Part shown: in pieces, positions 35,979-44,864 of the stretch | Position numbering within the stretch: position 1 is the stretch's first letter | How the letters are laid out: each line of letters begins with the position of its first letter | Source of the DNA: Sulfobacillus thermosulfidooxidans | GTDB lineage: Bacteria > Bacillota > Sulfobacillia > Sulfobacillales > Sulfobacillaceae | NCBI RefSeq assembly: GCF_001280565.1 | Contig: NZ_LGRO01000001.1 | Span: 2,294,001 to 2,358,000 of the forward strand | DNA: 64,000 nucleotides | Direction of reading: 5' to 3' | Notes under the pieces: generated by a model | Databases searched by the model: none | The model's input: only the letters and a program-made list of their open reading frames with translations | Told to the model about the DNA's origin: nothing | Translations under genes and position numbers: made by a program

Positions 35979-36433
35979 AGCATTCAACTCCTATAATTCA
36001 TATCAACCTAATAGGAATCATTGATTTTTTAACCAGTGATGTCAATATATTTTTTAGAAATGAACGATGACGTCATAAAGTTGTGGAATTAATGGTGCAA
36101 TGGGAGAAAAATATTTTAACTAACACATAGTGTGGTTAAAAGGGAAGAGTTTTATCGTATTAACGAGACGTGAAATTGCCATGGTGCGCATGGCTTATCC
36201 TGAAACTCATATAACCAATCATGAGAATCGTTAAATTAATCCAATATCTTTCTCATTGAAAACAATTTCACTGGTCGCATAAGGAGGATTATGATACGGC
36301 CGTTACGCGGAGAACATCATAGGTAACTCCGTCGATCTGCGATCGAATTGTCACAAAATTTATTGCTATAGGGTATTTTAATTGCGAAACTTCTCGTACG
36401 ATTGATCATGGAACAGGATGGATAAGCGAATGT
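35979..36433. other. Intergenic region, nothing identified
   Basis: About 450 AT-rich bases between two minus-strand genes. No ORF with ribosome binding site, hairpin or repeat stands out. Confidence 0.4.
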
Positions 36434-37360
36434 CTATCGATTGGCATAAAATTGAGCCCACATTTCTGATATTGTAGCTAATGGAGGCAGGCTGATAGAA
36501 GCGCCTTTTTGGCTTGCTGCTAAAGCTCCTGCACAACAGCCGACTTCGCAAGCCTTGTCCCATGATAGTCCGTGTCTAATGCTGTGTGCTAGGGCACCAT
36601 TGAATGCATCTCCGGCAGCTGTCGGATCGAGAGCAGTAATTGTGGGCGCAGGGATTTTTTGGCCAGGAATGTCATGAGTTTGAATAAATACTCCCTCATC
36701 ACCCAGTGTGACAATGAGAGCACGAAAATGGGAATGGTTAACCCAAACTTGCTCGGCCTGTTCTTCGATTGTTGCGCCATCAAGGTGAGATAATACTGCA
36801 AGTTCTTGCACATTGGGCGTCAGGACATCAACCCATTTTAACAACTCATCGGTGATGGCTGTTGCGGGAGCCGGATCGCAAATGACTAACATATGTCGGT
36901 TTTTAGCTATTTGCGCAGCGGTTAAAGATGCCTCGATGGGGATTTCTCCTTGAAGCAGTAAGATCTCAGCGTTTTCCCATAAGTCTTGAGTCAGAAGAAT
37001 ATCTTCAGGTGTCACGAACCTATTAGCGCCGGGAACTTGTAAAATATACTGAGCATTTGGCAAAATCACTGGAACGGCGCATGATGTGATTCCGCTATGC
37101 AATATCCCTTGGGTGTCTAATCCTTTTTGGATCATTTGGTCAATAACCCAATGCCCTAAAATATCTTCACCAACTTTGCCGATAATGATGACGGGCTCGT
37201 CGCATAAAGCCGCTTGGAGTCCTTGGTTAATGGCTTTTCCGCCGAGAGTTAATCCGATAGAATCGACCAATAATGTTTCGCCCAAAACAGGATCTCGAGG
37301 CAGGCTTAAGGGCAAATCTACCACAATACTGCCTATAACAACAATTTTAGGTGTCGACAT
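36434..37360 (-). CDS. PfkB-family carbohydrate kinase
   Basis: 308 aa. The N-terminal GGKAINQGLQAA fits PfkB signature 1 and DPTAAGDAFNGALA fits signature 2, with the catalytic Asp in AGDAF. Ribokinase/fructokinase-type ATP:sugar kinase; with a GH32-like hydrolase next door, fructokinase is the simplest guess (inference). ATG 37360 follows GGGGAG by 5-6 bases. Transcribed divergently from the hydrolase gene. Confidence 0.85.
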   Translation of the reverse strand: MSTPKIVVIGSIVVDLPLSLPRDPVLGETLLVDSIGLTLGGKAINQGLQAALCDEPVIIIGKVGEDILGHWVIDQMIQKGLDTQGILHSGITSCAVPVILPNAQYILQVPGANRFVTPEDILLTQDLWENAEILLLQGEIPIEASLTAAQIAKNRHMLVICDPAPATAITDELLKWVDVLTPNVQELAVLSHLDGATIEEQAEQVWVNHSHFRALIVTLGDEGVFIQTHDIPGQKIPAPTITALDPTAAGDAFNGALAHSIRHGLSWDKACEVGCCAGALAASQKGASISLPPLATISEMWAQFYANR

Positions 37361-37396
37361 GCATACTCCCCACATTTCTTTAGAATTTTCTTGTAT

Positions 37397-37417
37397 CTAC
37401 TAGCTTCGAGCTGGTAG
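37397..37417. promoter_or_regulatory. Imperfect palindrome in the kinase/hydrolase divergent region
   Basis: CTACTAGCT-TCG-AGCTGGTAG, 9-bp arms with one mismatch, at the midpoint of the 100-base divergent interval. It does not share the GTAAACG half-site of the LacI operator at 42.6 kb, so it may bind another regulator. Confidence 0.5.
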
Positions 37418-37462
37418 TCGCGATATGATTAAAACACCTTTGGCAAAAAAGGAATGAATGTC

Positions 37463-38407
37463 ATGTTGTTTGATCCTCACCATCGAATTTGGGATTTTTG
37501 GGCGGTGCACGACAAGCACCAGTACCACCTTTATTTTTTACAAGCACCTCGAGCTGGACACGCATATATCCGTCATGATTTGGCTAGTATTGGCCATGCG
37601 GTTTCTTCGGATCTAATTCATTGGCAACGGCGTCAAGATGCGTTACACAAAGGGCGAGCGGGACAATGGGACGATCTGTCGTTGTGGACAGGGAGCGTGA
37701 TGGGATATCAAGATAAATGGTTTATGTTTTATACGGGACGAGATGCGCGAACCAGAACGCAGAATATTGGGCTAGCCGTTTCCGATAATCTGGATATTTG
37801 GACTCGATTTGGTCAATCGCCCATTCTTTATCCGCATTCTAAGTGGTATATGACTGGCTCTGAAGAGACACCCGAATCTTTTACATGGCGGGATCCTTTT
37901 GTTGTATATGACCCACATTCCCAGCTGTTCTATCTCTTAATTGCGTGTCATGATCGTTCACGTCCTTTAGGCTATCAAGGTGCTATTGGCTACGCTGTGT
38001 CTGAGGATTTATATCACTGGACATTAATGCCGCCTCTGTTAAGCCCAGGTTGGTTTCAGCACTTAGAAGTTCCGACAATTATTTGGTGGGAGGATGCCTG
38101 GTATCTGTTTGTGTCCGTCAAAGCTGAATGGTTCCATCCGTCCAGTCCCTTTGGCCGACCTATTACCGGCACTTTATGTTTTCGTAGCCAAAACATTACT
38201 GGCCCTTTCGTCGTTGTCAAACCACCTATCGTTGTCGAAAAGTGGTATGCATTACGCCCGGTTAACTTGGGAACCCAGTGGGGTTTGTTGGGATGGCGCA
38301 TGGGTGAGGAAGAAGGATATCCCCAACATCCTTTTCCGTATGGTGTAGATAATCCCAAAGGTTTGATTCAGACTGCAAACCATACCTTGCAAATAATTAA
38401 CCTTTAG
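37463..38407 (+). CDS. GH32-like glycoside hydrolase (beta-fructosidase-type)
   Basis: About 314 aa, a single five-bladed propeller without the C-terminal beta-sandwich of full GH32 enzymes. Segments match the family: MLFDPHHRIWDFW (position of the WMNDPNG nucleophile motif, here DPHHR), LWTGSV, TWRDPFV (RDP) and QHLEVP (EC/EVP region with the expected catalytic Glu). GH32 members hydrolyse sucrose or fructans; GH43/GH130-like specificity is possible because the Asn of NDPNG is absent. ATG 37463 has AAAAGGA 9 bases upstream; ATG 37454 overlaps it. No signal peptide, so cytosolic. The 3' end overlaps the convergent permease gene by 11 bases. Confidence 0.75.
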   Translation: MLFDPHHRIWDFWAVHDKHQYHLYFLQAPRAGHAYIRHDLASIGHAVSSDLIHWQRRQDALHKGRAGQWDDLSLWTGSVMGYQDKWFMFYTGRDARTRTQNIGLAVSDNLDIWTRFGQSPILYPHSKWYMTGSEETPESFTWRDPFVVYDPHSQLFYLLIACHDRSRPLGYQGAIGYAVSEDLYHWTLMPPLLSPGWFQHLEVPTIIWWEDAWYLFVSVKAEWFHPSSPFGRPITGTLCFRSQNITGPFVVVKPPIVVEKWYALRPVNLGTQWGLLGWRMGEEEGYPQHPFPYGVDNPKGLIQTANHTLQIINL

Positions 38408-39263
38408 TGCCGGTTGTTGCGATCCCTTCCACAATCGCCCGCTGTCCCAAAATATAGAGGATGAAAACAGGAATACTGATAAACACTGTAGCGGCCATTA
38501 ACAAATTGTAAATAGTGGAAAATTCTCCTTGAAAGGCTACTAATCCCAGTTGCACCGTATACATGGACTTCGTTTCTGTAAACAAGAAAGGTAAATAAAA
38601 GGAATTCCATTCAGCAATAAATGTTAGTAGTGACAGAGTTACAGTAGCAGGCTTCGCAAGCGGCAAATAAACATGCCACAATACTTGCCACGGGGTAGCT
38701 CCATCAAGCATTGCGGCCTCTTGAAAGGATTCTGGGATGGTTAAGAAAAACTGACGATAGAGAAAGATCCCAAAAGCATTGACTGCCGTAGGCACAATCA
38801 AAGCACCGAAGGTATTAATCCAATGAAGATCGGCCATGAGAACAAAAATGGGAAGGGCTATGACTTGAAAAGGCACAATAAGAGTGGCAATAAAGCCAAT
38901 AAAAATGGTTTGCCGCCCGGGAAATTTCATGTGGGCTAAAGCGAATCCAGCCATCGATGAAGTTAGAACTTGCGCAATGGTTACGCTCAAAGCCATTATT
39001 AAGGTGTTGAGGAATTGACGGCCGAAATTTGTGTATTTCCATGCATGCAAATAATTCATCCAGTCAGGATGCAATGGGAACAATGGAATCGAACCCGTGC
39101 TTATGGCGGTGTTAGAACTGAGCGATCCAACAATAATCCAATAGAAAGGGAAACCGAAAACAACTGCTGCGGCGATCATCCACGGAAGATACCGCCATAA
39201 TGCTTGTTTATGGATTTGGGTGTTCTGATGAGGAGCCGTGGAAATTGGATGTAAGCGCATCAT
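38397..39263 (-). CDS. ABC sugar transporter permease (MalG type)
   Basis: 288 aa, six membrane spans, inner-membrane carbohydrate uptake permease. The EAA loop is EAAMLDGATPWQVLWHVYLP, where the ATPase docks. AGGAGG precedes ATG 39263. Follows the MalF-type permease by 31 bases in the same operon. No ATPase gene is in the window, so a shared MsmK-type ATPase elsewhere is likely (inference). Confidence 0.92.
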   Translation of the reverse strand: MMRLHPISTAPHQNTQIHKQALWRYLPWMIAAAVVFGFPFYWIIVGSLSSNTAISTGSIPLFPLHPDWMNYLHAWKYTNFGRQFLNTLIMALSVTIAQVLTSSMAGFALAHMKFPGRQTIFIGFIATLIVPFQVIALPIFVLMADLHWINTFGALIVPTAVNAFGIFLYRQFFLTIPESFQEAAMLDGATPWQVLWHVYLPLAKPATVTLSLLTFIAEWNSFYLPFLFTETKSMYTVQLGLVAFQGEFSTIYNLLMAATVFISIPVFILYILGQRAIVEGIATTGTKG

Positions 39264-39294
39264 GTGCCAAAAACCTCCTAGCGATCACGCAAAT

Positions 39295-40173
39295 TCAGTG
39301 TGGGGTCGCGTCTGTGGTGAAGTAGCGGACCATACCAACCGTTAACAACAACACAATAACTAGCAATAATGTGGACGCGGCAGCGGCTTGTCCCCATGAA
39401 TTGTGGACAAAAGCCAGTCGCCAGATGTAATAAACTAACGTTGTGGTAGCGTGGATGGGACCGCCGCCGGTCATGACATAAATGGCGGAAAAAGCCCGGA
39501 AACTGAATATCAAATTGATTATGATGACGAAAAATGTCGTTTCTCGAAGAAGAGGCCAGGTAATCATACGAAATTGTGTCCAACCATCCTTTAATCCATC
39601 TATTGCACCCGCTTCATAAATTTCTCGCGGAATGGTTTGAAGGCCGGCCAAGTACAAAACCATGTTATATCCTGCCATTTTCCACGTGTACATAGCAATA
39701 ACATAAGGCATAGCATAGGTTGGATTGCTCACTAGGTTACCCGGATGCAGTCCGAGGAAGCCCAACAAGTGATTAAATAAGCCATTAGAACTACCCATCC
39801 ATACCCATGCCAGACCTGCTGAAACGAAAGACACTAGATATGGTGCAAAACTTATGCCCCGTAGCAGTGAACGAAATGGTAGAGGGCGATTAACCAATAA
39901 AGCCAGGCCAAGACCGATGACGATACTGGGAATGACTGTACCAACGACAAAAATCACGGTGTTGCGAATGACTTGTCCAAAAATCGATTCTTGAAAAAGA
40001 TGTGTATATTCGCTAAATCCCGAGAAAGGTTTGATTGTTGATAGTCCATTCCAGTGATGTGTGCTAAGCCAGACAATATAGCCCATCGGGTAATAGAAAA
40101 AGACCAGAGTTAAGATGACAGCAGGCAATAGGAATAACATGGCCCACCACCACAAATGCCGCTGACCAACCAT
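39295..40173 (-). CDS. ABC sugar transporter permease (MalF/UgpA type)
   Basis: 292 aa, six spans. EAA loop YEAGAIDGLKDGWTQFRMIT. AGGGGGA precedes ATG 40173. Partner of the MalG-type permease and the lipoprotein 31 bases upstream. The short N-terminus lacks the long first periplasmic loop of E. coli MalF. Confidence 0.92.
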   Translation of the reverse strand: MVGQRHLWWWAMLFLLPAVILTLVFFYYPMGYIVWLSTHHWNGLSTIKPFSGFSEYTHLFQESIFGQVIRNTVIFVVGTVIPSIVIGLGLALLVNRPLPFRSLLRGISFAPYLVSFVSAGLAWVWMGSSNGLFNHLLGFLGLHPGNLVSNPTYAMPYVIAMYTWKMAGYNMVLYLAGLQTIPREIYEAGAIDGLKDGWTQFRMITWPLLRETTFFVIIINLIFSFRAFSAIYVMTGGGPIHATTTLVYYIWRLAFVHNSWGQAAAASTLLLVIVLLLTVGMVRYFTTDATPH

Positions 40174-40204
40174 GAACGTATCCCCCTACCAAATCGTATC
40201 TGTG

Positions 40205-41485
40205 TTAACCGTTATTATTTAGTGCCTGTTGCGCTGCAATTGCTGCTTGGTGAAGGGCCTGGGAAGCTGACATTTTTCCGTAGAGCGCGTTTTCAATGGC
40301 ATTGCCGATATCAGCAGATATCTGAGAATAAGCGGGAATCGGTGGGCGAGCCTTTCCCACACTCATTTCCTTGGCAAAGACTTGAATAAACGGATTCTTT
40401 TTCAAATACTGTTGATACTGAGTGGATTGTTCAGCGGGAATTGACACGGGTAAATATCCACTGCCGGTATCATATCCGATTTGAAATTGCGGTGACGTGA
40501 CAAATTTGGCAAAGAGAAAAGCAGCCTTGTTTTGTGCAGGGGTCGTATTGAAAATGAACAAACTTTCCCCCCCGATATTGGTGGCAGCAATTTTGTCTTT
40601 GGGTAGAGGGAATGCTCCATAATCAACTTGATGTTGTTGCTGGAGAGCGCTGTAATTCCATGGGCCATTGATCATCATCGCCACTTTTCCGGATTCGAAG
40701 TCACCTAGTTGATATGCTTGATTTAAAGGACCAAATGTGGCGACATGATCCTTCATGAGCGTGACCCAGTAATTGAGTGCTTTCACCCCGGCCGGAGAGT
40801 CAAAGGTTACTTTTGTCCGTGTGCTATTAAGTAGATGCCCGCCTGCTTGCCACAGTAATGTTTCCCATATCCATACAGTCCACTCCTGATTGCCAATCGG
40901 CATTTCAAAGCCGTACGTACCATCGTGTGTCAACTTTTTGGCATCTGTCAGGAATTGTTGCCATGTTGCTGGAGGCGTCTTGATTCCAGCTTGCTTGAAT
41001 AACTTTTTATTGTAGTACACGGCCAAATCATTGGCATCAAAAGGCATTGTCCATACTTTGCCTTTGTAAACGCCTGTCTTAAGAAGTCCCGGAAATATCG
41101 TGGAAGAATTGAATTTCTCACTGTGAAAGTATTTTTGGGCTTCGACAATGGCGTTGGAAGAGGCGAACTGTCCAGTATAAGCTGGGGCAATCCAAAGTAA
41201 ATTAGGCGGGTTGTGCGCAGCAACAGCACTTTCGATCTTGGGAATTTCCGAATCTGCAGCCCCATAGTTTTGCATCGTGATGTGTATGTTTGGATGTTGC
41301 TTTTCAAAGACATGAATTTCTTGTTGAACATAGGCCTGGGTCTGTGGTGACTGAATTCCTTCTTCAAACGTCAATGACACGGGGCCACTCGCGGTAGTGC
41401 TTTGACTGGTTCCGCATCCGGCCAAAGCCAATGTGCCAACTGAGGTAAGACATAAGGCGGAAATCCAGCGCATGGATGCATGCAT
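40205..41485 (-). CDS. Sugar ABC transporter substrate-binding lipoprotein
   Basis: 426 aa. Lipoprotein signal with lipobox LALAGCG (Cys near residue 24). The mature part is a MalE-type solute-binding protein (SBP_bac_1), e.g. NPPNLLWIAPAYTGQF, EWTVWIWETLLWQAGG and MMINGPWNY. Binds an oligosaccharide outside the membrane and delivers it to the two permeases downstream. GGAGGGA precedes ATG 41485. First structural gene after the LacI repressor, 104 bases apart. Confidence 0.92.
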   Translation of the reverse strand: MHASMRWISALCLTSVGTLALAGCGTSQSTTASGPVSLTFEEGIQSPQTQAYVQQEIHVFEKQHPNIHITMQNYGAADSEIPKIESAVAAHNPPNLLWIAPAYTGQFASSNAIVEAQKYFHSEKFNSSTIFPGLLKTGVYKGKVWTMPFDANDLAVYYNKKLFKQAGIKTPPATWQQFLTDAKKLTHDGTYGFEMPIGNQEWTVWIWETLLWQAGGHLLNSTRTKVTFDSPAGVKALNYWVTLMKDHVATFGPLNQAYQLGDFESGKVAMMINGPWNYSALQQQHQVDYGAFPLPKDKIAATNIGGESLFIFNTTPAQNKAAFLFAKFVTSPQFQIGYDTGSGYLPVSIPAEQSTQYQQYLKKNPFIQVFAKEMSVGKARPPIPAYSQISADIGNAIENALYGKMSASQALHQAAIAAQQALNNNG

Positions 41486-41589
41486 AATCTATCCCTCCAA
41501 TTTTTCCTCAATAATCTCTTTCAATCGGGACATACGTCGATGGACGGGCTCGATTTCATCAGAACATTCTGCCTGCAATGTCTTGTCTG

Positions 41590-42603
41590 CTAGTCTTGGA
41601 TGTATCCTTGGGATGTGCCCTCAATGTTTCGCTGCGATGGCAGACGGGGAATAAATGTGCACGACAGCGTGGTACATGAAGGCACATCAATACCAGTAAT
41701 CTGTTTGAGTAACAATTCAGCTGCCGTGCGTCCAATGTCATATGTTGGTTGTGATATCACAGACAGTGGTGGCTGAATGAACGATGTCCATGGTTCATCA
41801 TCTAAGGCTACGAGAGTGAGACTTGCTAACTGGTTAGGATAATTATGCTGCATGGTATAGACAAGGCCCATCGCCATTAAATTATTGCTAATAACCACAA
41901 CCGTGGGCATGTGTGGATGCTGCACTAACCAGTGAGCTGCTTTAACCCCTCCGTCGTAACGGGAATCTCCTTGAAAGATACATCGTTCAGCGTGTTGGGT
42001 CGCTTTGAGAAAGCCTTCTAATCGATTTTTCGTTGTGGACAATCCTTGTCGTCCAGTAATAAAACCAAAACGTTTATGCCCCTGCTTTTTAAAGAACTCG
42101 ACGGCTTCAACCACCGCCTGTTGGCTATCGGTGGTGACGGCAGGTAATGCTAGATGCGTCAATTGTCGGTCAAAAGTGACGACTGGTACCGGTATTTGCG
42201 CATAGAAGGTCGTATCATCGTTTTCGGTCCGAACCGGGGCCAGTAATATGCCGTCAACTCCTTTGGCTACCAAGTTTTGAATCGCTTCTTCTTCATGGTT
42301 GGCATCTTCATCGGAGTGACTAACAATGACGGTGTAATGCGCTTCGCGAGCAACAGTTTCAACGCCACGAAATACTTGCGCAAAGAATGGGTTAGCCATG
42401 TCAGCTGCAATAAATCCAATAGTTCGTAAGGTATTTTTTCGGAGTCCACGACCTAAGGCGGATGGGACAAAGTTCAATTCTTTCATGACCTGTAAAACAT
42501 GATTACGCGTCTTTTCCGCAACCGGACGGGTTCCATTGATGACATGGGATACCGTTGCAGTAGATACACCAGCACGTTTGGCTACGTCACGAATGGTTGC
42601 CAT
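41590..42603 (-). CDS. LacI-family transcriptional repressor
   Basis: 337 aa. N-terminal HTH (ATIRDVAKRAGVSTATVSHV) and hinge (NFVPSALGRGLRK), then a periplasmic-binding-type effector domain with IGFIAADMANPFFAQ and VALDDEPWTSFIQPPLSVI. Probably represses the downstream uptake genes and itself, since a LacI-type operator covers its promoter. ATG 42603 follows GGGGGAAA; the frame is open to 42726. Effector likely a sugar of this pathway. Confidence 0.93.
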   Translation of the reverse strand: MATIRDVAKRAGVSTATVSHVINGTRPVAEKTRNHVLQVMKELNFVPSALGRGLRKNTLRTIGFIAADMANPFFAQVFRGVETVAREAHYTVIVSHSDEDANHEEEAIQNLVAKGVDGILLAPVRTENDDTTFYAQIPVPVVTFDRQLTHLALPAVTTDSQQAVVEAVEFFKKQGHKRFGFITGRQGLSTTKNRLEGFLKATQHAERCIFQGDSRYDGGVKAAHWLVQHPHMPTVVVISNNLMAMGLVYTMQHNYPNQLASLTLVALDDEPWTSFIQPPLSVISQPTYDIGRTAAELLLKQITGIDVPSCTTLSCTFIPRLPSQRNIEGTSQGYIQD

Positions 42604-42621
42604 GAAATTTCCCCCATCACT

Positions 42622-42653
42622 AAGGTAATCGTTTACACGTAAACGATTACCTT
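42622..42653. promoter_or_regulatory. LacI-type operator: palindrome with 15-bp arms
   Basis: AAGGTAATCGTTTAC at 42622-42636 and its exact reverse complement at 42639-42653, separated by AC. The CGTTTAC/GTAAACG core is a typical LacI/GalR-family site. It begins 2 bases after the -10 box of the repressor gene, covering the expected start of transcription. Autoregulation is therefore very likely. Confidence 0.88.
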
Positions 42654-42654
42654 T

Positions 42655-42683
42655 AGAATAGATGTAATATAGTGGTAAGTCAA
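42655..42683 (-). promoter_or_regulatory. SigA-type promoter of the LacI/ABC operon
   Basis: On the minus strand, TTGACT (42683-42678), a 17-base spacer and TATTCT (42660-42655) form a good vegetative promoter. It drives lacI-type repressor, binding lipoprotein and both permeases; the operator lies just downstream. Confidence 0.8.
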
Positions 42684-43426
42684 TAATTTTGCAAAAGATT
42701 ATCAAAATAAAAAGAATATCATACAAACAGTGAAGTATCTAACTATTCGTCAACTTGGACGAAATGTATAGAGTGCATAATTTAAAGTTAACAATGCTCA
42801 TTGTGACGGCTTAAGCATGATTCGGTTTAACACGAAAGTGCGGACTGTTATAGAGCACTGTGGTAGTAAAAGTTATCAAGAATAAATAGTCATACTGCCA
42901 TGATTGACCGATTAGCCTTTCACGGACATTTTGTGCTTTTTGAAGACGAAATATAAGCGGGTGATGGGCCTTTGGGGAGTGGCATCCGAGCCGTTGAGCA
43001 GCACACCGCATCCCCTCGCACACCAGCTATCCGTATCTCCTCAACAGGGTCACGCCGGCATAGGTATATAGCCAAATAAAAAGGGTTCTCCCTCACATTT
43101 GTTGATAGTTTGTAGATCGGGGTCATAGATAATGGGATCTGACTTGACGCGGATTCGGAGGTAACCTGACTGTTAGGGACGCAAAGGGGTCCTTTATAAA
43201 GTGGACCATGTGGTCCTGCCTGGAATCATCGCCATTGGTTATTCTTAATAGAGAACAAAGTGGAGCGTTAACGAGATTAGTATTTTCGCAAGACGCTCTT
43301 GACTGTCTCCAGTGTTGATGAGGATGAAACAATAATTTGTATGGCTCGGTATGAACTTTTTGATAAAAAGCCGAATGAAGATGCCTTAAATGAGGATCAC
43401 TTAAACCCTCATACTGGAGGGACACT
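42684..43426. other. Intergenic region, no supported gene
   Basis: About 740 bases. Three overlapping minus-strand frames (42811-43023, 42920-43126, 43123-43461) code for unrelated short peptides and lack ribosome binding sites. May be decayed coding DNA, but I cannot name a parent. Confidence 0.4.
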
Positions 43427-44194
43427 ATGATGACTATGACCGAAACCAAGAATAATCGCATCCGAGTTGCCTTATTAGTGTCCTGTGAATTGGAGAAGGA
43501 AGGATTATGCCGCGTAATTAACGCTCACAGTGACATGACGAGTTGTTGTCAGTGGGTGGTGCGGGACAGTGATGAGATATTGAATATGTTCCCCCGTGAT
43601 GCTGTTGACGTTGCCGTAATCATGTTGCCATGGACTATTCTTGGCGATTTACTCATGACATTCCATCAAAAGTTTCCGAACACGGCGATGGTGGTAGTCA
43701 GCAAAGAACCGTTCTATGGGAATGGTATAATCAGGATGCTTGATTATGGGGTAGTGGGATTAACCTGTTCCATGCGGGCGTCGGTGATCGTAAGTATGAT
43801 TCGTCTGGCGTATTATCACGTAGGAAGTATTGACATAGAGATGGCCAAAGATATAGTGGCGGAATTGCAAGCAACAGGATATTCCCGAAGAAATGCATTA
43901 TCTCTGCTGGATTACAAAATATGGTCCTTGATAGTACGAGGCTATTCTAATCCCCAAATTGCAAAACATTGCGGAATTTCTCTATCACAGACAAAACATC
44001 GGATTCATCACATTTTTAGATATTTGGGCGTAAATAACCGAGCGAGTGCTATTGCAATGTATGACAGATATAGTAGCTTTAACATCCTATTGGACATGGG
44101 TTTAGAGTCAACCAACAAGTCCCAAGAGACTGAGATGTTATTAGTTGATAAAAAGTGTGAAACCAAGAAGACGCCGCGGGAATCATCCTCCTAA
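43427..44194 (+). CDS. LuxR-type regulator with degenerate receiver
   Basis: 255 aa. Receiver-like region about 12-125 keeps the fold but loses all key residues: the acidic pair is SCE (LLVSCELEKEGL), the phospho-acceptor Asp is Met (VAVIMLPWT) and the Lys is gone (VVGLTCSM). The LuxR HTH at about 155-215 (LLDYKIWSLIVRGYSNPQ, KHRIHHIFRYLGVNNR) looks usable. The C-terminal 40 residues are polar and charged. GGAGGG precedes the two Met codons at 43427/43430. No kinase nearby; phosphorylation-independent. Confidence 0.8.
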   Translation: MMTMTETKNNRIRVALLVSCELEKEGLCRVINAHSDMTSCCQWVVRDSDEILNMFPRDAVDVAVIMLPWTILGDLLMTFHQKFPNTAMVVVSKEPFYGNGIIRMLDYGVVGLTCSMRASVIVSMIRLAYYHVGSIDIEMAKDIVAELQATGYSRRNALSLLDYKIWSLIVRGYSNPQIAKHCGISLSQTKHRIHHIFRYLGVNNRASAIAMYDRYSSFNILLDMGLESTNKSQETEMLLVDKKCETKKTPRESSS

Positions 44195-44864
44195 TGAATA
44201 CCTGACCCCCAAAATACCATGCCACTATAGAAACGACCTACAGATGGTTTAACACCGAAACGCCAGAATGCAATTGCAGCTCGTCGAATCGTATCCAACA
44301 TTCATAACCGCAGCATCGTTATGATGTTTGGGGTTCTTATGTCTATGGGGCAGAATGTTTCTGATTATGCTCCACGTCAGCGATATGAGACCACTGAAAT
44401 TCTAACAGTGTAAGCACAATCTGCCCAATAACGACGTTGTGAGATAAGGGACATCATGGCGACTAAAGACAGAGGGAGAGCATAAGTCAACGCGCTAAAT
44501 TTGGGAGACGTCTAAGACGAGACTACGAGGGCTCGATTTCTTTATTCCATATAAAGGTTAACTGGACAACACGAAACAAATGGCGAGCGAATTCATCGTC
44601 ATTGTGGTAATCATAGGTTTTCTAACATACAAAGACTGATTTTTTTGAAGCATCATAGCTCTGAATTATATAATGGCGTCCGCTACTTGCTCGATGTGGA
44701 TTTAGCGAATTTCGTTCATCACTGATCCATGATGTCACCTTATATCAGGTCATGTGGTCATTGGAGAAGAGCCATTTAGCCCTGTTAGGGGCAATATCTT
44801 GGTTTATATAGTTATGACAGATGATGGAATTTGAATAGAATACTCAGTGCAAAGGGGAAATATT
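44195..44864. other. Intergenic region, nothing identified
   Basis: About 670 AT-rich bases without a supported ORF. No strong hairpin or repeat found by eye. Confidence 0.4.

Noticed and set aside
42811-43461. Minus-strand small genes between LacI and the LuxR protein
   Set aside because: Overlapping short frames with no coherent similarity or ribosome binding sites.
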